A stretch of 64,000 nucleotides of DNA from Termitomyces sp. T153 (GCA_018296165.2 JACKQL020000001.1:2232001-2296000); one strand, 5' to 3'. Numbered from the stretch's first letter, positions 20,091-32,276 are shown. Program-made: numbers and translations. Notes: generated from the sequence alone by a model not told the origin.

Positions 20091-21180
20091 ACAATCCTGA
20101 TAGGTCCTCTCCCAGAGTCCAAGGAGTTTAACTACCTGTGAGTAGTTGTTTGTCACATGATGAGCATGGTACACCTAATATCAGTGCACACAACTATAAC
20201 AGCATTGCAGCTGTCCTGGATCTACATGTGCAAGATTGTAAGACTTCATGGTCTCCCAAGCTCTATCAACAGCAATTATGACTCTAAGTTCACATCCAAG
20301 TGGTGGCATAAACTGCATAAATTATTAGGAGCTCAGCTCCTAATGTTAACATCCTTTCATCTGCAGATGGATAGACAGACCAAATATGCCAATAGGAACA
20401 TTGGTCAGATATTGTGCACTGTAGTGCACCCAGATCAGAAGGACTGGTTAAGTTGAATAGACTGAACTGAATTTGCAATTAACACAAGCATCTCTGAGAT
20501 AATGCAGTTCACACTGTCTGAGTTGAATGGTGGATACATGCTGTTGATGATACATGAGATCAGGTTGGATACTGCAATTCCTAAGAGGATCAACAGTTTT
20601 CCTGCCAAGCTCTTGAGAACTTGGCAGCAGTGCATGATGCAATAATTGAAGTACATGTCTTTCAGACACACTCTGCAAATTTGTGTCATAGGCCAAATCC
20701 AGAGTTGGAGAAAGATGCATTGGTGTACCTTTCAAACAAAAACCTCAACCTTCCAAAAGGCAGAGCTAGAAAGCTCTATCTGAAATAAATCGCACCATAT
20801 AAGATCTTGGAGGCTTACAATGAGACCTCCAATTATGTATTGCAGTTGCCTATGGCAATACAGGAACAAAGAATACATTCTAAGTTCCATGTGTTACTGC
20901 TGCAATCATATAAGGCCAGCAATGATACACACCATATAACTTTGGTGTGCCAGATGACCAAGAGTAGTTTGTCAATGACCTGTTAGGTCATCAGTGGGAT
21001 GGGACAAACCTCAAATTCAAGGTTTGATGGAGACTTGGGAACACTACTTGGGAGTCCCTCACTACCTGCAAGGACATCAAGGCCCTTGACAAATACTTGG
21101 AGTTGCAGGGCATCAAGCACCCTGTGCAGTTGGCTAGAAGGACTAAGTCAACTTGACTTAGTCCAGAAGCTGGACAGGCC
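20091..21180 (+). pseudogene. Ty3/gypsy integrase and chromodomain-like relic
   Basis: The frame switches from copia to gypsy near 20091 (Gly-Pro-Leu-Pro-Glu-Ser-Lys). It continues with Arg-Leu-His-Gly-Leu-Pro-Ser-Ser, Lys-Phe-Thr-Ser-Lys-Trp-Trp and Ala-Asn-Arg-Asn-Ile-Gly-Gln of an integrase core (to about 20460), a C-terminal region in broken frames (about 20680-20900) and a chromodomain-like end at about 20968-21150 (Gln-Trp-Asp-Gly-Thr, Thr-Thr-Trp-Glu-Ser). It differs from E1 pol. Everything upstream of the integrase core is missing. Confidence 0.7.
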
Positions 21181-21228
21181 ACCATGCTGGCTGCCATCAA
21201 ATAATATATCAGCCAATTTTTTGGCTGG

Positions 21229-21603
21229 TTGCAAAGTCCAACTGGCCTTTGTCTTCTACTACAATGTTGGTGCAACACACCAACATCAAGTAAGGAGACT
21301 TGTTGCCCAATGGGCAAGAAAAAGAAATGGCCTGGCAAGGCAGACACAGGTTTTCCTGGATATTTGTTGAGCTCTGGACAGAGCTCAAGAAGGGGAGGAG
21401 TCTCAGGAAGTAGTTCACTCCCAGGGTTTGGTGGTTTTGCTGCATTGGCAGGAGGTTTGGTGCCTGGGGACATAGTGCCTTTAGCAATGAGAAGAGCAGC
21501 TCTGGCCCCATGGGAAACAAGGCCCATTGGCAGAGGACCCATGGTGGTACCAGGAGATGTGGCCCCACCCAGCTACACAGTGGTGATGATCACAAGAAGA
21601 TAA
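21229..21603 (+). pseudogene. Glycine/proline-rich open stretch upstream of a protease relic
   Basis: 124 residues open on the plus strand, rich in Gly, Ser and Pro, with a Lys run near the start. It ends at TAA directly before protease coding sequence in the same direction. It may be the gag tail or gag-protease linker of the next gypsy relic. No domain is recognised. Confidence 0.3.
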
Positions 21604-22077
21604 AATGCATTGTTGATAGTGGGTCTTAAATTATATCTATGTCAGCTGAACTTGTCAGTGACCTGTTTCTAACCTACAATTTGAGTATTGTCCTCAATGT
21701 GTAGAGTGATAATGGCAGCATGGATTGGCTGCTAGGCCTAGCATGCAACATTCCTTGTACTATTGGCAACATCACTTTTTACCTTCAGATTCACATTAAT
21801 TTATCTCTAGCATATGATATTCTCCTTGGCTGCCCATTCAATGTTTTAAACCCACAGTATTGTCAAAATCCTCAATGAGCAGAAGACAATGTAAACAATC
21901 ACTGACCCCAACACTGGATTTTGGTGCATCATACCAATCTTTCCAAGAGGCAAGCCTAAGTGACCCCACCAGTTGCTATGACAAAAATGCCTTGCCCAAT
22001 GTCAATGCCACCACTTCTACCACCACAATTAGCAACAACACTAGCAATCTGGCACTAGTGGTTGAGTATAACCACTA
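21604..22077 (+). pseudogene. Ty3/gypsy retropepsin relic
   Basis: A broken frame carries Val-Asp-Ser-Gly-Ser (about 21613), Ile-Ser-Met-Ser-Ala-Glu-Leu, Ser-Asp-Asn-Gly and, at about 21815, Tyr-Asp-Ile-Leu-Leu-Gly-Cys-Pro-Phe, the two signature blocks of a basidiomycete gypsy protease. Stops (for example after Ser-Gly-Ser) show it is dead. It follows an integrase/chromodomain relic, the wrong order for one element, so these are two truncated copies side by side. Confidence 0.65.
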
Positions 22078-22445
22078 GAATGGACAAGTTTCCTTTATTT
22101 CTACATAGAGTCATACAGATGTAGTGTATTATACAGTACAGCAGAGCATGCTTTGTATGGTATCCTATGTCACTGGCAGAATCTGCTACACCATAGCAGA
22201 ATCCCCACAATGTAGTATATTATATAGGTGCTGTGGAGACTATACATTGTGCTGTATTATATATATCCAGTGGAGTTCTTTGACCAGGATCTGTAGCTGC
22301 TACTACACCTGGGTCCATTGCAATTACATTTTGCAGTAACAGCCTGTCATGCCCACTTAATACTACAATCCACTAGTATCAGTAGACTGGCAGCAGGTCT
22401 GCCACTGGCTCATGTAATTCCTCATGACTGGCTGCTGCTGCCTGT
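22078..22445. repeat. Unit X, copied in inverted orientation at 23156-23368
   Basis: About 200 bp left of a solo LTR (about 22240-22445, including attgcaattacattttg and tcatgactggctgctg) is repeated as its reverse complement inside that LTR. The stretch before it (22100-22240) is AT-rich with several tatata motifs and no gene. Confidence 0.75.
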
Positions 22446-23768
22446 TGTCACAACCCACTCCCAGGCCTCCAGACCTCTTCCCAAGCAACCCCACTCCCCT
22501 GAAGTCCCCACCAACACCCCATCAACTCACTCCAACCTCTATTCACCCTCAGTGCCCATCTTAGCTAACTCAACTGCTTTTCCAGCAAACTCCAATGACT
22601 CATGACAAGCTCTATCACTCCCCCCATTCTTTTTGGAGCCTCCAGATATCTCTGACACCTCTTAGGAACTCTAGCACACACTGCAGACCATCACCAATGT
22701 GTTACCATGGCCCACTCAATCAGAACCAACACCTGCTAGGCCCATGCAGCCCCCCAGAGGAATCCTCATAATTAGTATATAGACCATAGAGCAATATCTG
22801 CTATGGTAGTCTTGATATTGCTGATAATATTCTATATGGTCATGTTTTGTTACATTTCCCAGCTTTGTCTCATTTTCCAGCTTTGTTTCATTTCCAGCTT
22901 TGTCTCTATTTCCTGTCTCTAGTCTTGCATCTCATTCAATCTATCTCATTCTCATCTCTGTTTTGTCTCAACTCTGTCTTGCTTTGTCTGTTCTGTTTTC
23001 TTTCATGCATACCTGAATTCCTTCTGACTCTAACTCTGTTATAATCTCCATTCTTACATTTATGACTTGCATGTTCATAAGTAACTCCAGACCTTGCCCT
23101 ATGCTCAGCCCTGGAACCCATTAGCACTAATTGATCCTTCATTGATCTCCAGTCCTTGTGACAACAGGGAGGAGCAGCCAGTCATGAGAAATTACATTAG
23201 CCAGTGGCAGACTTGCTGCCAGTCCACTGACACCAGTGGATTGTAGTGTTAAGTGGCCATGACAGGCTAGTCACTACAAAATGTAATTGCAATGGACTCA
23301 GTTGTAGTAGCATCTACAGATTCTAGTTAAAGAACTCTGCTGGATATGTATAATATGGCACAATGTATGGCCTCAATCTCCATTCCTACATTTATGACTT
23401 GCACATTCATAACTAACTCTGGACCTTGCCTTATGCTCAGCCCTGAAACTCATCAGCACTAATTGATCCTTCATTAATCTCTGGTCCCACTCCCATCACT
23501 TGCATGACTTTTGCCTGCCCCACACACTCAATACTCACCTCAAGACTTGTACCTGGATATTCCCCAAGCTTGACCCTTGTTTGTACCTTGTCTTAGACTT
23601 CCCCAAACCACCACAGACTTGCTTGGACTGCTTTCCCAAATTTCTCTCCACAAGTATCTGACATCCAAACCCCTCTAGAGCACTAGGTTATAAGTGCAGG
23701 ACATTGTGTCTGTCTAGTAAGGACTCACTCAGTTAAGCTGAGCCCTCATAGTCAGTTGGAACCTGACA
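22446..23768 (+). mobile_element. Solo LTR of the E1 family with internal rearrangement
   Basis: Starts tgtcacaaccc, ends aacctgaca, and is flanked by perfect 5-bp target duplications CCTGT (22441-22445 and 23769-23773). TATA-like tatata and tagtcttgatatt are present near 22780-22840. At 1323 bp it is too long. A segment of about 113 bp (23043-23155) is repeated at about 23375-23487, with the inverted X copy between. Removing 332 bp gives 991 bp, the E1 LTR size. CpG-poor, so old. Confidence 0.9.
23156..23368 (-). repeat. Inverted copy of unit X including 8 nt of the LTR start
   Basis: The reverse complement of 23156-23368 matches 22240-22445 and then continues with tgtcacaa, the first 8 nt of the neighbouring LTR. 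The copy was therefore made after the LTR had inserted next to X. Confidence 0.8.
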
Positions 23769-23872
23769 CCTGTGACAAAATCTGCCCTCATGAATGTATC
23801 CACTCACTGCCAGCATGTAACATTTCCATTACAGGTTGTGCAGGTTACAGTTCACACCTCATAAGTCAAAAC

Positions 23873-25020
23873 TGTCACAACCCGTTCCCTGAAGCCCCAT
23901 ACACCACCCAACAAACCCCTGTTCCCCCGGAACCCCCCCCCCCCCGACGCTTTGTTGAACTTCCTCAGCACTCTGCACCTACTCCAGCTAACTCTGACAC
24001 ATTCTTGGCTGACTCCGACGGCCTCCTGGCCAACTCCAACATCTTCCCCACAGCTGCCAGCGCTTCCCCCGGACTTCCTGAGCCCCTGGGACCACTCCCC
24101 TGCCATGCCTGACCCTATTACACATCATCAACTCGACACCCTGGCTCCCCTGACTTACTCTGGGGTATCACAACAACCTCAGAATGGACTGTGTCACAAT
24201 TGATCCCATCAACATATCAACGCAGCCCGCCCTCTGGTCATAACCAACACTTGTCAACTCCGCCGAGCTCTGCCAAGCCCCGCCACCACAGCCGACATCC
24301 CTGAAGCTCTTCAGTAGTCAGTATATAAGACATAGAGTAGCTCCTCATACTCTAGTCTTGAGATTACTTACCTACGTACTGGCCTTTCCTGATGTGATCC
24401 TGATTGTTTCTTCTCGTGTTTTGTGTTCCGTGTCTCGTTTTCCTTATTCTCAGTCTCCCGGTCTTATCTTGTCTCTGTTCCGTTATCTTTTTGTTATCAT
24501 TCTGTGTCTCCACCTGAATCTATTCTCATTCTCATCTCATCTTCGTCTCATTTCATTTGACTCTGTCTCGTCCCGTTGATTCTGTCTATTGTGTTCAAGT
24601 CCTCTCGACCATAACATCCTCACGAACTCTGCAGTTACGATTACAAACCTCTGACACTTGTTACCAACCCCAGACTCTACTATACACTTGGCTCCAAACC
24701 CCATCAACCCCTGTTGATCCCCCATCAGAACTCCAGCTCTGCTCCTGTCATCCGCATAGCCTCCGCCTCCTCTGCACCCACAATACTCACACATGGACTT
24801 ATGCCTGAACCCCACCAAGCCCGTCCCCCTTCCCCGCAACCTGTCCTCTACTCCTCCAGACCTCCCTGGACTTGCTTGGATCAATTTCCCCCGGCTATCC
24901 TCACAAGTCCCCAGTGTTTGGAATACCTCCAAGTGCCTGGTTGTCAGTGCAGGGAATCATGTCCACCTAGTAAGGACTCGCCCAGTGTAGCTGAGCCCCC
25001 ATAGTCAGTGGAACCTGACA
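23873..25020 (+). mobile_element. Solo LTR of the E1 family (1148 bp)
   Basis: Starts tgtcacaacccgttccc and ends ggaacctgaca. It contains agtatataagacatagag and, about 32 nt on, agtcttgagatta. Its length matches the LTRs of A (1149 bp) and C (1150 bp). The flanks are AAAAC and AAACC: AAAC is shared, so the target duplication is either 4 bp or 5 bp with one change. It keeps some CpG, more than its neighbour at 22446. Confidence 0.85.
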
Positions 25021-25634
25021 AAACCAGTCAATTGATCTTGTCTACAAAGTATAAAGTAAGGCACTGCCTTATGCAATTACAGTACAAGTATTTAAAGGTA
25101 GCATCATGTGACACTACTGAATAATAACATAAGTAAATTGATGTTAAAAAGTATTCACTACAGAGAGGTAATGGGCACTCTATTATATACTCCTCTTTTG
25201 AGTCTGTCAACAGACTCACAATAAATTGTAAAACAAATAAGGGGGTGGGATGAGGCATCCCACCTATGAGGTTCACTGGGATCTGAGCATGGACTCCTCT
25301 GTTAAAGCTATGGTAGGATTGAGTGGTCCTACTTAATAAGATAGACATGGTAACATCCCAGCACATTGCCCAACTGCTTTGGGTGACAATATTGGGCACT
25401 CAGTTAGCCTGTGTTCTTTTCCAAGGTTGATTGGTAAACTCCTCTGGTAGTTCACCCTGCCTATTCATTTGTCTTTGAGGCCAGTGCTTCCCTGTTGCTC
25501 ACAATGTCTGCCCAGCACTCCAATACAGCATGAGCCATATCACTGGAGCCACTTGGTCCAGCTTTAGGAACAGCCAGGGTAGCAACATAAATCACTATGG
25601 CTATGTTCTAAAGAGCTAGGGACAACTTGTGGAG
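25021..25634. other. No gene seen
   Basis: About 600 bp between a solo LTR and minus-strand coding remnants. Open stretches here are short and not protein-like. No repeat or RNA gene recognised. Confidence 0.4.
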
Positions 25635-26432
25635 TCATCTTTGGGTGGGAGTTTGTAAATGCTGAAGAGTTGTTGGTATAGTCCAGTTCCATGGACTCCT
25701 CCATAGGTGCATCCTGAGAGGATGCAGTATAGCTTGCAGCTGAGTTGGTAGTGGCCAATGCCACTGACAAAGAGGGCTCTCCTCAGTTGGAGCTGCACTT
25801 GATGGAGGAACCATGGAAAATGGCTCCTCCACTTCTGCAAGGGAAGCTCTCACCACCTCTGCAGAATGCTGCAGGAGGGGAGTCAAGATGGCTGCCTCAC
25901 CATAGCACAGCCATTTGGCTGTACTGAGTGGAAAGTGGCCATGGCTCTTGTGGAGTTGCAGGAGCACTTGAAAGTGCTTCCAATCATCAGCAGTGGAGGC
26001 ATACCACCCATTGTACCTCTCCAAAGTAGGGGGCATGCCAATGGTCTGGAGTCAACAATGGCATTCATTGTTAACCCTTATAAACAGGTCTGCATGTAGC
26101 ATGCTTCCTGACCAATAGTGATCAAGGAAGCATATACCATAGATATATGCATAATTCACCCAGGCAGGGGGCATGCAGTTTGTGAGGAGGTGATGTATCA
26201 CCTCCATCTCACTGAGTTTGTCAATTTGTATATGCAGCACTTGCAGCCTATGCAGAGTGAAAGTATAGGGAGCAAAAGGAGTAAATTCCCCTACATGAGC
26301 ATGGTAGTTGTCAACTGCATCCCAATAGAGACAAGATTGAGCAGCCACCATAGCAAACAGTCTCATATAGGCTGTTTGTGCATGCAGTGTAGTTGGGGCA
26401 AGTGTCCAACCCAGTATAGATCCAAAGACCAA
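25635..26432 (-). pseudogene. Unrecognised coding remnant, two adjoining frames
   Basis: Two minus-strand stretches (26432-26052, 126 residues; 26036-25635, 133 residues) adjoin and read as one protein broken once. The first has Thr-Ala-Tyr-Met-Arg-Leu-Phe-Ala-Met-Val-Ala-Ala and Ile-His-His-Leu-Leu-Thr-Asn; the second Tyr-Asn-Gly-Trp-Tyr and Trp-Lys-His-Phe-Gln. The composition is that of a real globular protein. It could be transposon-encoded given the gag-like relic on the same strand upstream. No family recognised. Confidence 0.4.
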
Positions 26433-27317
26433 GTATCAGTCTGTGCATAATGAGGCATCAATGGCCACACCTAAATATAAGTTCTGAGAACCTGTGTGGC
26501 CATGGTGCAAAATATACTGTGCCTACATATTGATGTTGAAGTGATGGCTGATTGGAACTTGAATAGTCCTGCTCCACATGTGTTGTTATTTGTACAGCTA
26601 AGCATGGCCAATGAGCATGAAGGCAAGAAGACCAATTGTCAATGGCAGTCCCCTCTGGGAAAAGATGTTTCCAACTCTCACAGAGTCAACTCCATGCTGT
26701 GCCACATGGTGTGGTCCCTAAGGTCTGCAGCCATATAAAAGGTGCAGCCATATAAAAGGAGATCCAGTGAAACTCCTGAAGGAGGAGAGTGGCATGTATC
26801 CACTCTCTTATGGTAACATTAGCCTAGTGCTCCTGAATGATCTTCAGAATTAGCTGTAGCTGTTCTGGATTCATAGGCATCCCTCAGGGAGCCCATCAAT
26901 ATAGTGATTTGTAGTGCAGGGATATATGTGATATCCCCATCATCTCAGTGGAGCAGGCAAAGACTGCTTTCTTACTAACAAAGACTGCATTGGTCATTGG
27001 CAACTAGTAGAAGTTGGGGTGAAGGATACTCCTGAAGTCATTTTGGCACTCAAAGCACCCCTATACCAACATGGTCTCTCAGCCATCCAGAAGGTGGCCA
27101 GGCACTGTATTATTCAGATGCTTGAGGTCTTCTCAGCATCAATAACTAACAGCCATTTGGCATTAGCATTGTGCTGCTTCTTATAACAACACTTAGTGGC
27201 ATCATCTTCTAAGTCACTATCCACAATATGTTGCTTAAATGTTGGGACATTGTCATTGTCATTGCTCCCTGAGTCAGATGCCACTAGGGCACTTGCAGCA
27301 GCTTGGGCAGCTTGTGC
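26433..27317. other. Decayed sequence, no gene recognised
   Basis: About 880 bp with no long open frame and no repeat ends. It is probably the continuation of the minus-strand remnants on either side. Confidence 0.35.
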
Positions 27318-29229
27318 TTAGGTGACAAAGAATTCTTTGTCATGGGGGTTCTGATGCATAGTTGGAAAGTACTCATGGGAGGCAGTGGTGATCTTGTAAG
27401 TCCTCAGTTCAAGTACCTCAATCATTCCTGCCTCTGATCCCTGCAGCATGTTCACAGGAAAGGCTATTAGGGTGACAACTACAGGGTTGTCTGCCACTAC
27501 TGGAGTTGTAGCTGGCTTTGCAGAGCCAGCCTTAGCTGTTGCTGGCCTTGACAGTCTAGCCTTAACTGTTGCTGGTTTTGATGGTCTAGCATTGGATGGG
27601 GATGCCTTGAAGTCAGGGTGCTTGTCCATCCTCTGATCATTACAGCAGGCACATCATCATAGGGCACCAGCAGTGCCCTCTGAGTTGAGAAGCTCTCAAC
27701 AAACACAGAAGGCTCTATACAAGCCTTCTTTGCCTCTGGAGGTTGAGGAGTGGATGCTACCTGCTTCCCCTTCCTCAAAGCTGAGCAGAAGAGGTCTGTA
27801 TGGGCCTCATCCCTTTGGTTTCAAACAATGTCAAGTTTATTCAAAAGTTGAGATAGTGCTAATTGCACTACTAGACTATTGAGAATGTCAGCCCCAATGT
27901 CCTCTGATAAGCTGCTGGAGAAGGTGAGCAAGTTGCTCATCTGTGACAGTGGAGGGCTCAGGCTCTTTTGCTTTGCCCTTGCCCTTCTCTTTTGTGGAGA
28001 AGCATTGCTTGACTATCTTCCAGGCAGTCAACAAGGGAGTGGTATTCCCTGTGCTGGTGCAAGTGGTGATATTGCAGCTGCCTTCCCTTGTCCTTTACTG
28101 GTCAAGGTGGCCATTGGACACCCCAACATGCTTGAAGCTGAAGATGGGGTGTTTGGTAAACACATTGTAGTGGGCAGCAGTGGGTATGACCACTGCAGAG
28201 GGGCCAAGGACTGCATCAGAGCCATAATAGACTCTGAGCCATTGTTTTCCACTTCCATCACCTCTGATGATGATGGTGCAGAGACAGAGATCCCTACTTA
28301 CAGTGAAATGGTGGTAGGTTGTTGTTGACCTGCTGTGCCTATTGTACAGTCAGGTCTAGCCACTTGTGGTGGGGCCACATTGTATTGTAGCACCATGTAT
28401 TGTTGGAATTCCTGGGACCATACAGGCTGTGGGCCCACAGGGTATCCAAAGTTCATTGGTGGGGGCACCTGAGGTCCCCTATGTCCTCTTCCCATACCAC
28501 TATGCTGCAGAGGTGCACTGCATCCCTGCATTGGCAACTGCTGTGTCAACAAGCATCATGATGGATCATATAGACTGAGCTTCCTTGGCACAAGTGAGGA
28601 TGACAGAATCTTGACTTGGGGATACTGACTTGGTGTAGGCTTCAACAGGATTGATGGACATGACAGGCACTAGGTTTTCTAGAATACTCTAGGTTGTAAT
28701 GATGTTGGAGGACAGACTGAAAGTGGCATCATTGTAAGTGAAGATTAGTAGGATGTCTTCAATTGAGGTGTTGTGTTCCAAAGGTTTGTTGTTATTAGCA
28801 GTGGCAACATTGGTGGCTAGATTGTGCTTGTGGATGACAGCATTGCAAAACTGATTGTGAATATCTGACAAAAGGGAGCACAATTCACCACTGAAATGGT
28901 AACCTTGGTCTAGAGCACACAATAAAAAATGGCCTTGGTCTGTTCAATGTCATAGATCAGGAGCATTGTTTGGTAAGCACCATCTTGATGCTTGTCTGGA
29001 GTGGCAAAGTTATGAGTGTTGGGTGGGATGTAGCAATTGGAATGCTGGAAAATGGATGCAAGGGTGGCTGAGGATCAGAAGCACTAGTGGTTGGGATGGG
29101 AGCAGCAGAACAAGGAGCTGATCCAAGTGCTTTGCCTTTGTCACTAGTGTTGGCACTAGAGGAAGTGGCAGGAGCTGGAGCAGATGAGGGGCAGGGCACT
29201 AAATAACTTTTAGCATGGAGCACTTCCAT
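27318..29229 (-). pseudogene. Pro/Ala/Gln-rich coding remnants, minus strand
   Basis: Several short minus-strand frames (29229-28957, 28552-28298, 28261-28028, 27778-27497, 27629-27318) are rich in Pro, Ala, Ser, Gln and Lys, as in a disordered linker. A short repeat encoding Ser-Lys/Arg-Pro-Ala-Thr-(Val/Ala)-Lys-Ala lies at about 27510-27600. They are collinear with the gag-like relic upstream and the remnant downstream, so 25.6-30.6 kb may be one dead gene or element read right to left. No domain identified. Confidence 0.35.
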
Positions 29230-29422
29230 GAAGACCTCAGGGTATTGCAGAGCAAGAAGTTCTCTCTCTAGTCACTTGATGCACTCTTCAGAAGAAAGGG
29301 GCTGGAGTTTGTTGCTGTTCAAGTGCAAAACCTCATGAATTAGTGTCTGGTGTTGAAACCTGTCCTGCATCTGGGTTAGCATTGCTTGTCAATCATCCAG
29401 TAGCCAGTTGTCCTGGGTTGTG

Positions 29423-30575
29423 TTAGTGCCATTTGTCAATGTACTCCATATACAAGCACTTACCAGAGTAGTTGGAAATCATGGTGCAAGAGGGCAGCAC
29501 CACTTTTCCTTCAGCATTGTGACAATAATTTATCTTGTTGGATGTGGTGTTTGAGCCCAAGACAGCAACTACAGACCATAGTATGACCAGTTTTGCCACA
29601 GAAGTGGCACTCATCAGAGAAAGTACAAGGAAGGCTAGCATCACCAGCACTGAGCAAAGCTTCTAAGCACTCAAGGGCACTAACAATAGCAGAGATAGTG
29701 GTGTGATTGGCAGGCTCTGATTTGACAACAGGGGCTGGCATAGCAACAGTAGTAGCAGACTAAACAAGGACAGGACAGAACAGGCTAGAGGTAGTAGTAG
29801 TAATGGACCTGAAAACACTAGTATCTACTTAGCACCTTCATACAAATTCTTGACATTATAGGGATCATCAGGGTGGTAGTCAGGCATAGATAGTAATCTT
29901 GAGACAGCAAATGATTTTAGACCAAAGTGACATGGAAATACTCTGCTGGAAGAAGTGGCATTCATTCCTGTAGAGCTTGCCATTTAGTGAGTAACCACCT
30001 AGCAATGCACTGGAAGTCATGATAATAGTCCAAAAATCTGCTGAGAGTGGAGAGACCACTGGAGAAGGTCTGGGTTACAAGTCATTCAAGGTTACTAAGA
30101 GTATACCAAGCTGTTTTGTTAGCACCAGAATAGAGTTGCATAACCACTACTTTCCATTTGCAATATGTATAGTGGCACTCTTCAGTAGCACTGGCAGGAA
30201 CAAAAGAGTCACCAAATTTGGAGATGCCAAGCCAAGTTTTTGCCATGTCATAAGAGATATAGCATGCCACATAATCCTTTTTTTGAGTTTTGTCAGTAAT
30301 GCCACAGTCACTAAACAAGTAATCAAGCTTGCAAAAAAATACTCCACTAGCTCATGAAGATGGGACTCATCCCACATAAGGGCAGTATAGTCATTCTGCA
30401 GAGGCATGCACATGTGGCAGACCAGACATTCATTGTCAGCCATTGCAATTGTAATTGTTGGGAGTGATGTAGGAAGGGGAATAGGTGGTGGTGGGAGTTG
30501 ATCAAGTTCTAGAAAGAAAGTGGGCGAGTCAAGAGGTGTTAGTGGAAAAAGAGGTGCACTAAGAAAACCAAGCAC
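29423..30575 (-). pseudogene. Retrotransposon gag-like relic with CCHC-like knuckle
   Basis: Frames 30575-30147 and 30318-30082 overlap and carry a capsid-like region: Met-Trp-Asp-Glu-Ser, then Asp-Cys-Gly-Ile-Thr-Asp-Lys-Thr-Gln-Lys-Lys, then Tyr-Ser-Gly-Ala-Asn. This resembles basidiomycete retroelement gag proteins. Downstream at 29609-29571 is C-x2-C-x4-H-x3-C (Cys-His-Phe-Cys-Gly-Lys-Thr-Gly-His), one residue short of the usual CCHC. Stops and frame changes show decay. No LTRs were assigned with confidence. Confidence 0.5.
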
Positions 30576-31621
30576 ATATCCTTACAGAAAGAGGCCATTG
30601 ATTTTGTCAATAAAGAGGGAGTTATGAGCAGCACTAAGTTTGTCAGCAAGGTTGTGTTGTGCAGAAGTCAGTGGGGATGGTGGTGGAGTCTGAAAGTCTA
30701 AGAAAGGGTTAAACTGTTGAGGTGCTGAAGTAAAATGCAAATATCAAAAGGCTTGCACACAGGTTTCTGGTGGAATCTTGCTCTTAACTTACCCTTGCAG
30801 TGGGCTCTAAAATGGTGATGTCCATTGCTGCATAGCTGCCATGCAGAGGACACAACAACTAGCAGTTTCACAAGTAAAGTATGAACACTATAGAAATGAG
30901 GGTGCAAGTCAAGCTATGTCCCAGAGAACCCAGTTTAGTAAGTGTGGTGCTAAGTTGCTAGCACAAGGTTGGTAGGAGAATGTAGAAAGAAGGGGGAACT
31001 CTGTGGGTAAACCCAACTAGAGTGAGTATGAGGTCACTAGCAGAGCAGGACTAGTGAGAGATGCTAGGAGATAGAAGTATCAGTGAAAGGAACAATAACA
31101 AACTGAAACTAGCCATAGGTGCTAGTGCTAAATGTGGACTCAATGAAATAGTACCCAAAGGTAGTACTAGCAAAAAAAAATAATGAGAATCCTAACTCAA
31201 AAACAAAAGTGCTAGAGTAAAGGAAGAAGGTTTAAACTTGCAAGACTTAGATCTGAAGTCTGGGGCTACTGATGAGGTACAATTCTTCAATGGTTGTATA
31301 GAAAACAATGACAGTATTTATAAAAAGTAATGAAACCAAAATGAGATGAGGTTAATAAGCAATGGGAAACTGGTTGTTAGTGACCTAGGCAAGTCAGGAG
31401 GAATGGCATGTGAAAGTAAGTAACCCAAAATATAGCAAAAGTCAACAACTGGAATGACAGTCAGTATGCCAGTTACTAGCATGTTGTGTAGTAAGTAAAT
31501 GAAACTAAATTAAGTAACAAGAACACTGTGCCAATAATACTAAGAACAGAAATATGGTAGGCCACTTCACTAGGAGGTTGCTAGTTGTCATAAAGGCAAA
31601 GTTATCTGACAGGCTGAGAGT
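30576..31621. other. Noncoding, possible LTR of the gag-like relic
   Basis: About 1 kb with no coding content. On the minus strand it holds TATAAATACTG near 31325, upstream of the gag-like relic, and TGTCAGATAA near 31608. Such a promoter-like stretch before gag could be a decayed LTR of a different family. The insertion in element A at about 37197-38325 also has ataaatactg. No second LTR or target duplication was found. Confidence 0.3.
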
Positions 31622-32271
31622 CTAGACCACATGTGACTTTGTCACATGACCATTGCATTGCATAGGAACTGGGAAATCTGAATGATGATGATGATGCTGA
31701 ACTCTGTTTAATGCCAGCAAGCTACAATACAGAGCTAAGAGGTGGGCCAATAGGCTGGATGTATAGTACCATGTACAGGGAGTAGCATTGTTGTGTATCA
31801 ATGTATGTATTTTTTGTATAGTAGAACTTTCCTCACAGAGATTGTAATTAGCATGTATAGTAAGCAGGTTCACATCACAGTAAGGCTCAAAGGTAGATCA
31901 AAGGTAAGGTTAGGATTAATCCAGGTTCAAGATAGGGTAGATTTGTGACCAGTGATGTTCCTATTGTGCTATGTGGACATGGGGTGTCCATGACCTCCCA
32001 TGGTGTGTGAGCTCCTGCTATGCCAACATCAGTGTTTGTCAGAATGCATGATCAATCAATATATGTGTGAAATAAATCAGATCCAGCCAAATTTTCCTTT
32101 GTCACAAGTCTTCCAACTTCAGTCCATTTTTTCTTCTGTCTTTTGGCCAAGACTTATTCTAGCACATGTCCATGTTTGCAGTGATTCAGAGCTGGATTCT
32201 GGCTCTTTCCAAATAACCAGGAGTGGACAAGGTCCCATGCCATGGGAGCCAGATAACTGGAGGTAGGCAAG
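31622..32271. other. Left flank of element A
   Basis: No gene. It contains a short (atg)n run near 31682. Next to element A there is an imperfect tandem pair of about 40 bp. The first unit is about 32231-32270 (ggtcccatgccatgggagcc..). The second starts ggtccc at 32271 and continues after element A at 61406 (gtccccatcatgggagcc..). Confidence 0.5.
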
Positions 32272-32276
32272 GTCCC
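32272..32276. repeat. Element A target duplication, left copy GTCCC
   Basis: GTCCC directly before TGTCATGACCC, identical to 61406-61410. Confidence 0.88.

Noticed and set aside
23930..23946. C-run as a polypurine tract of a minus-strand element
   Set aside because: It lies inside a solo LTR, not next to an LTR border, so it is a mononucleotide run.
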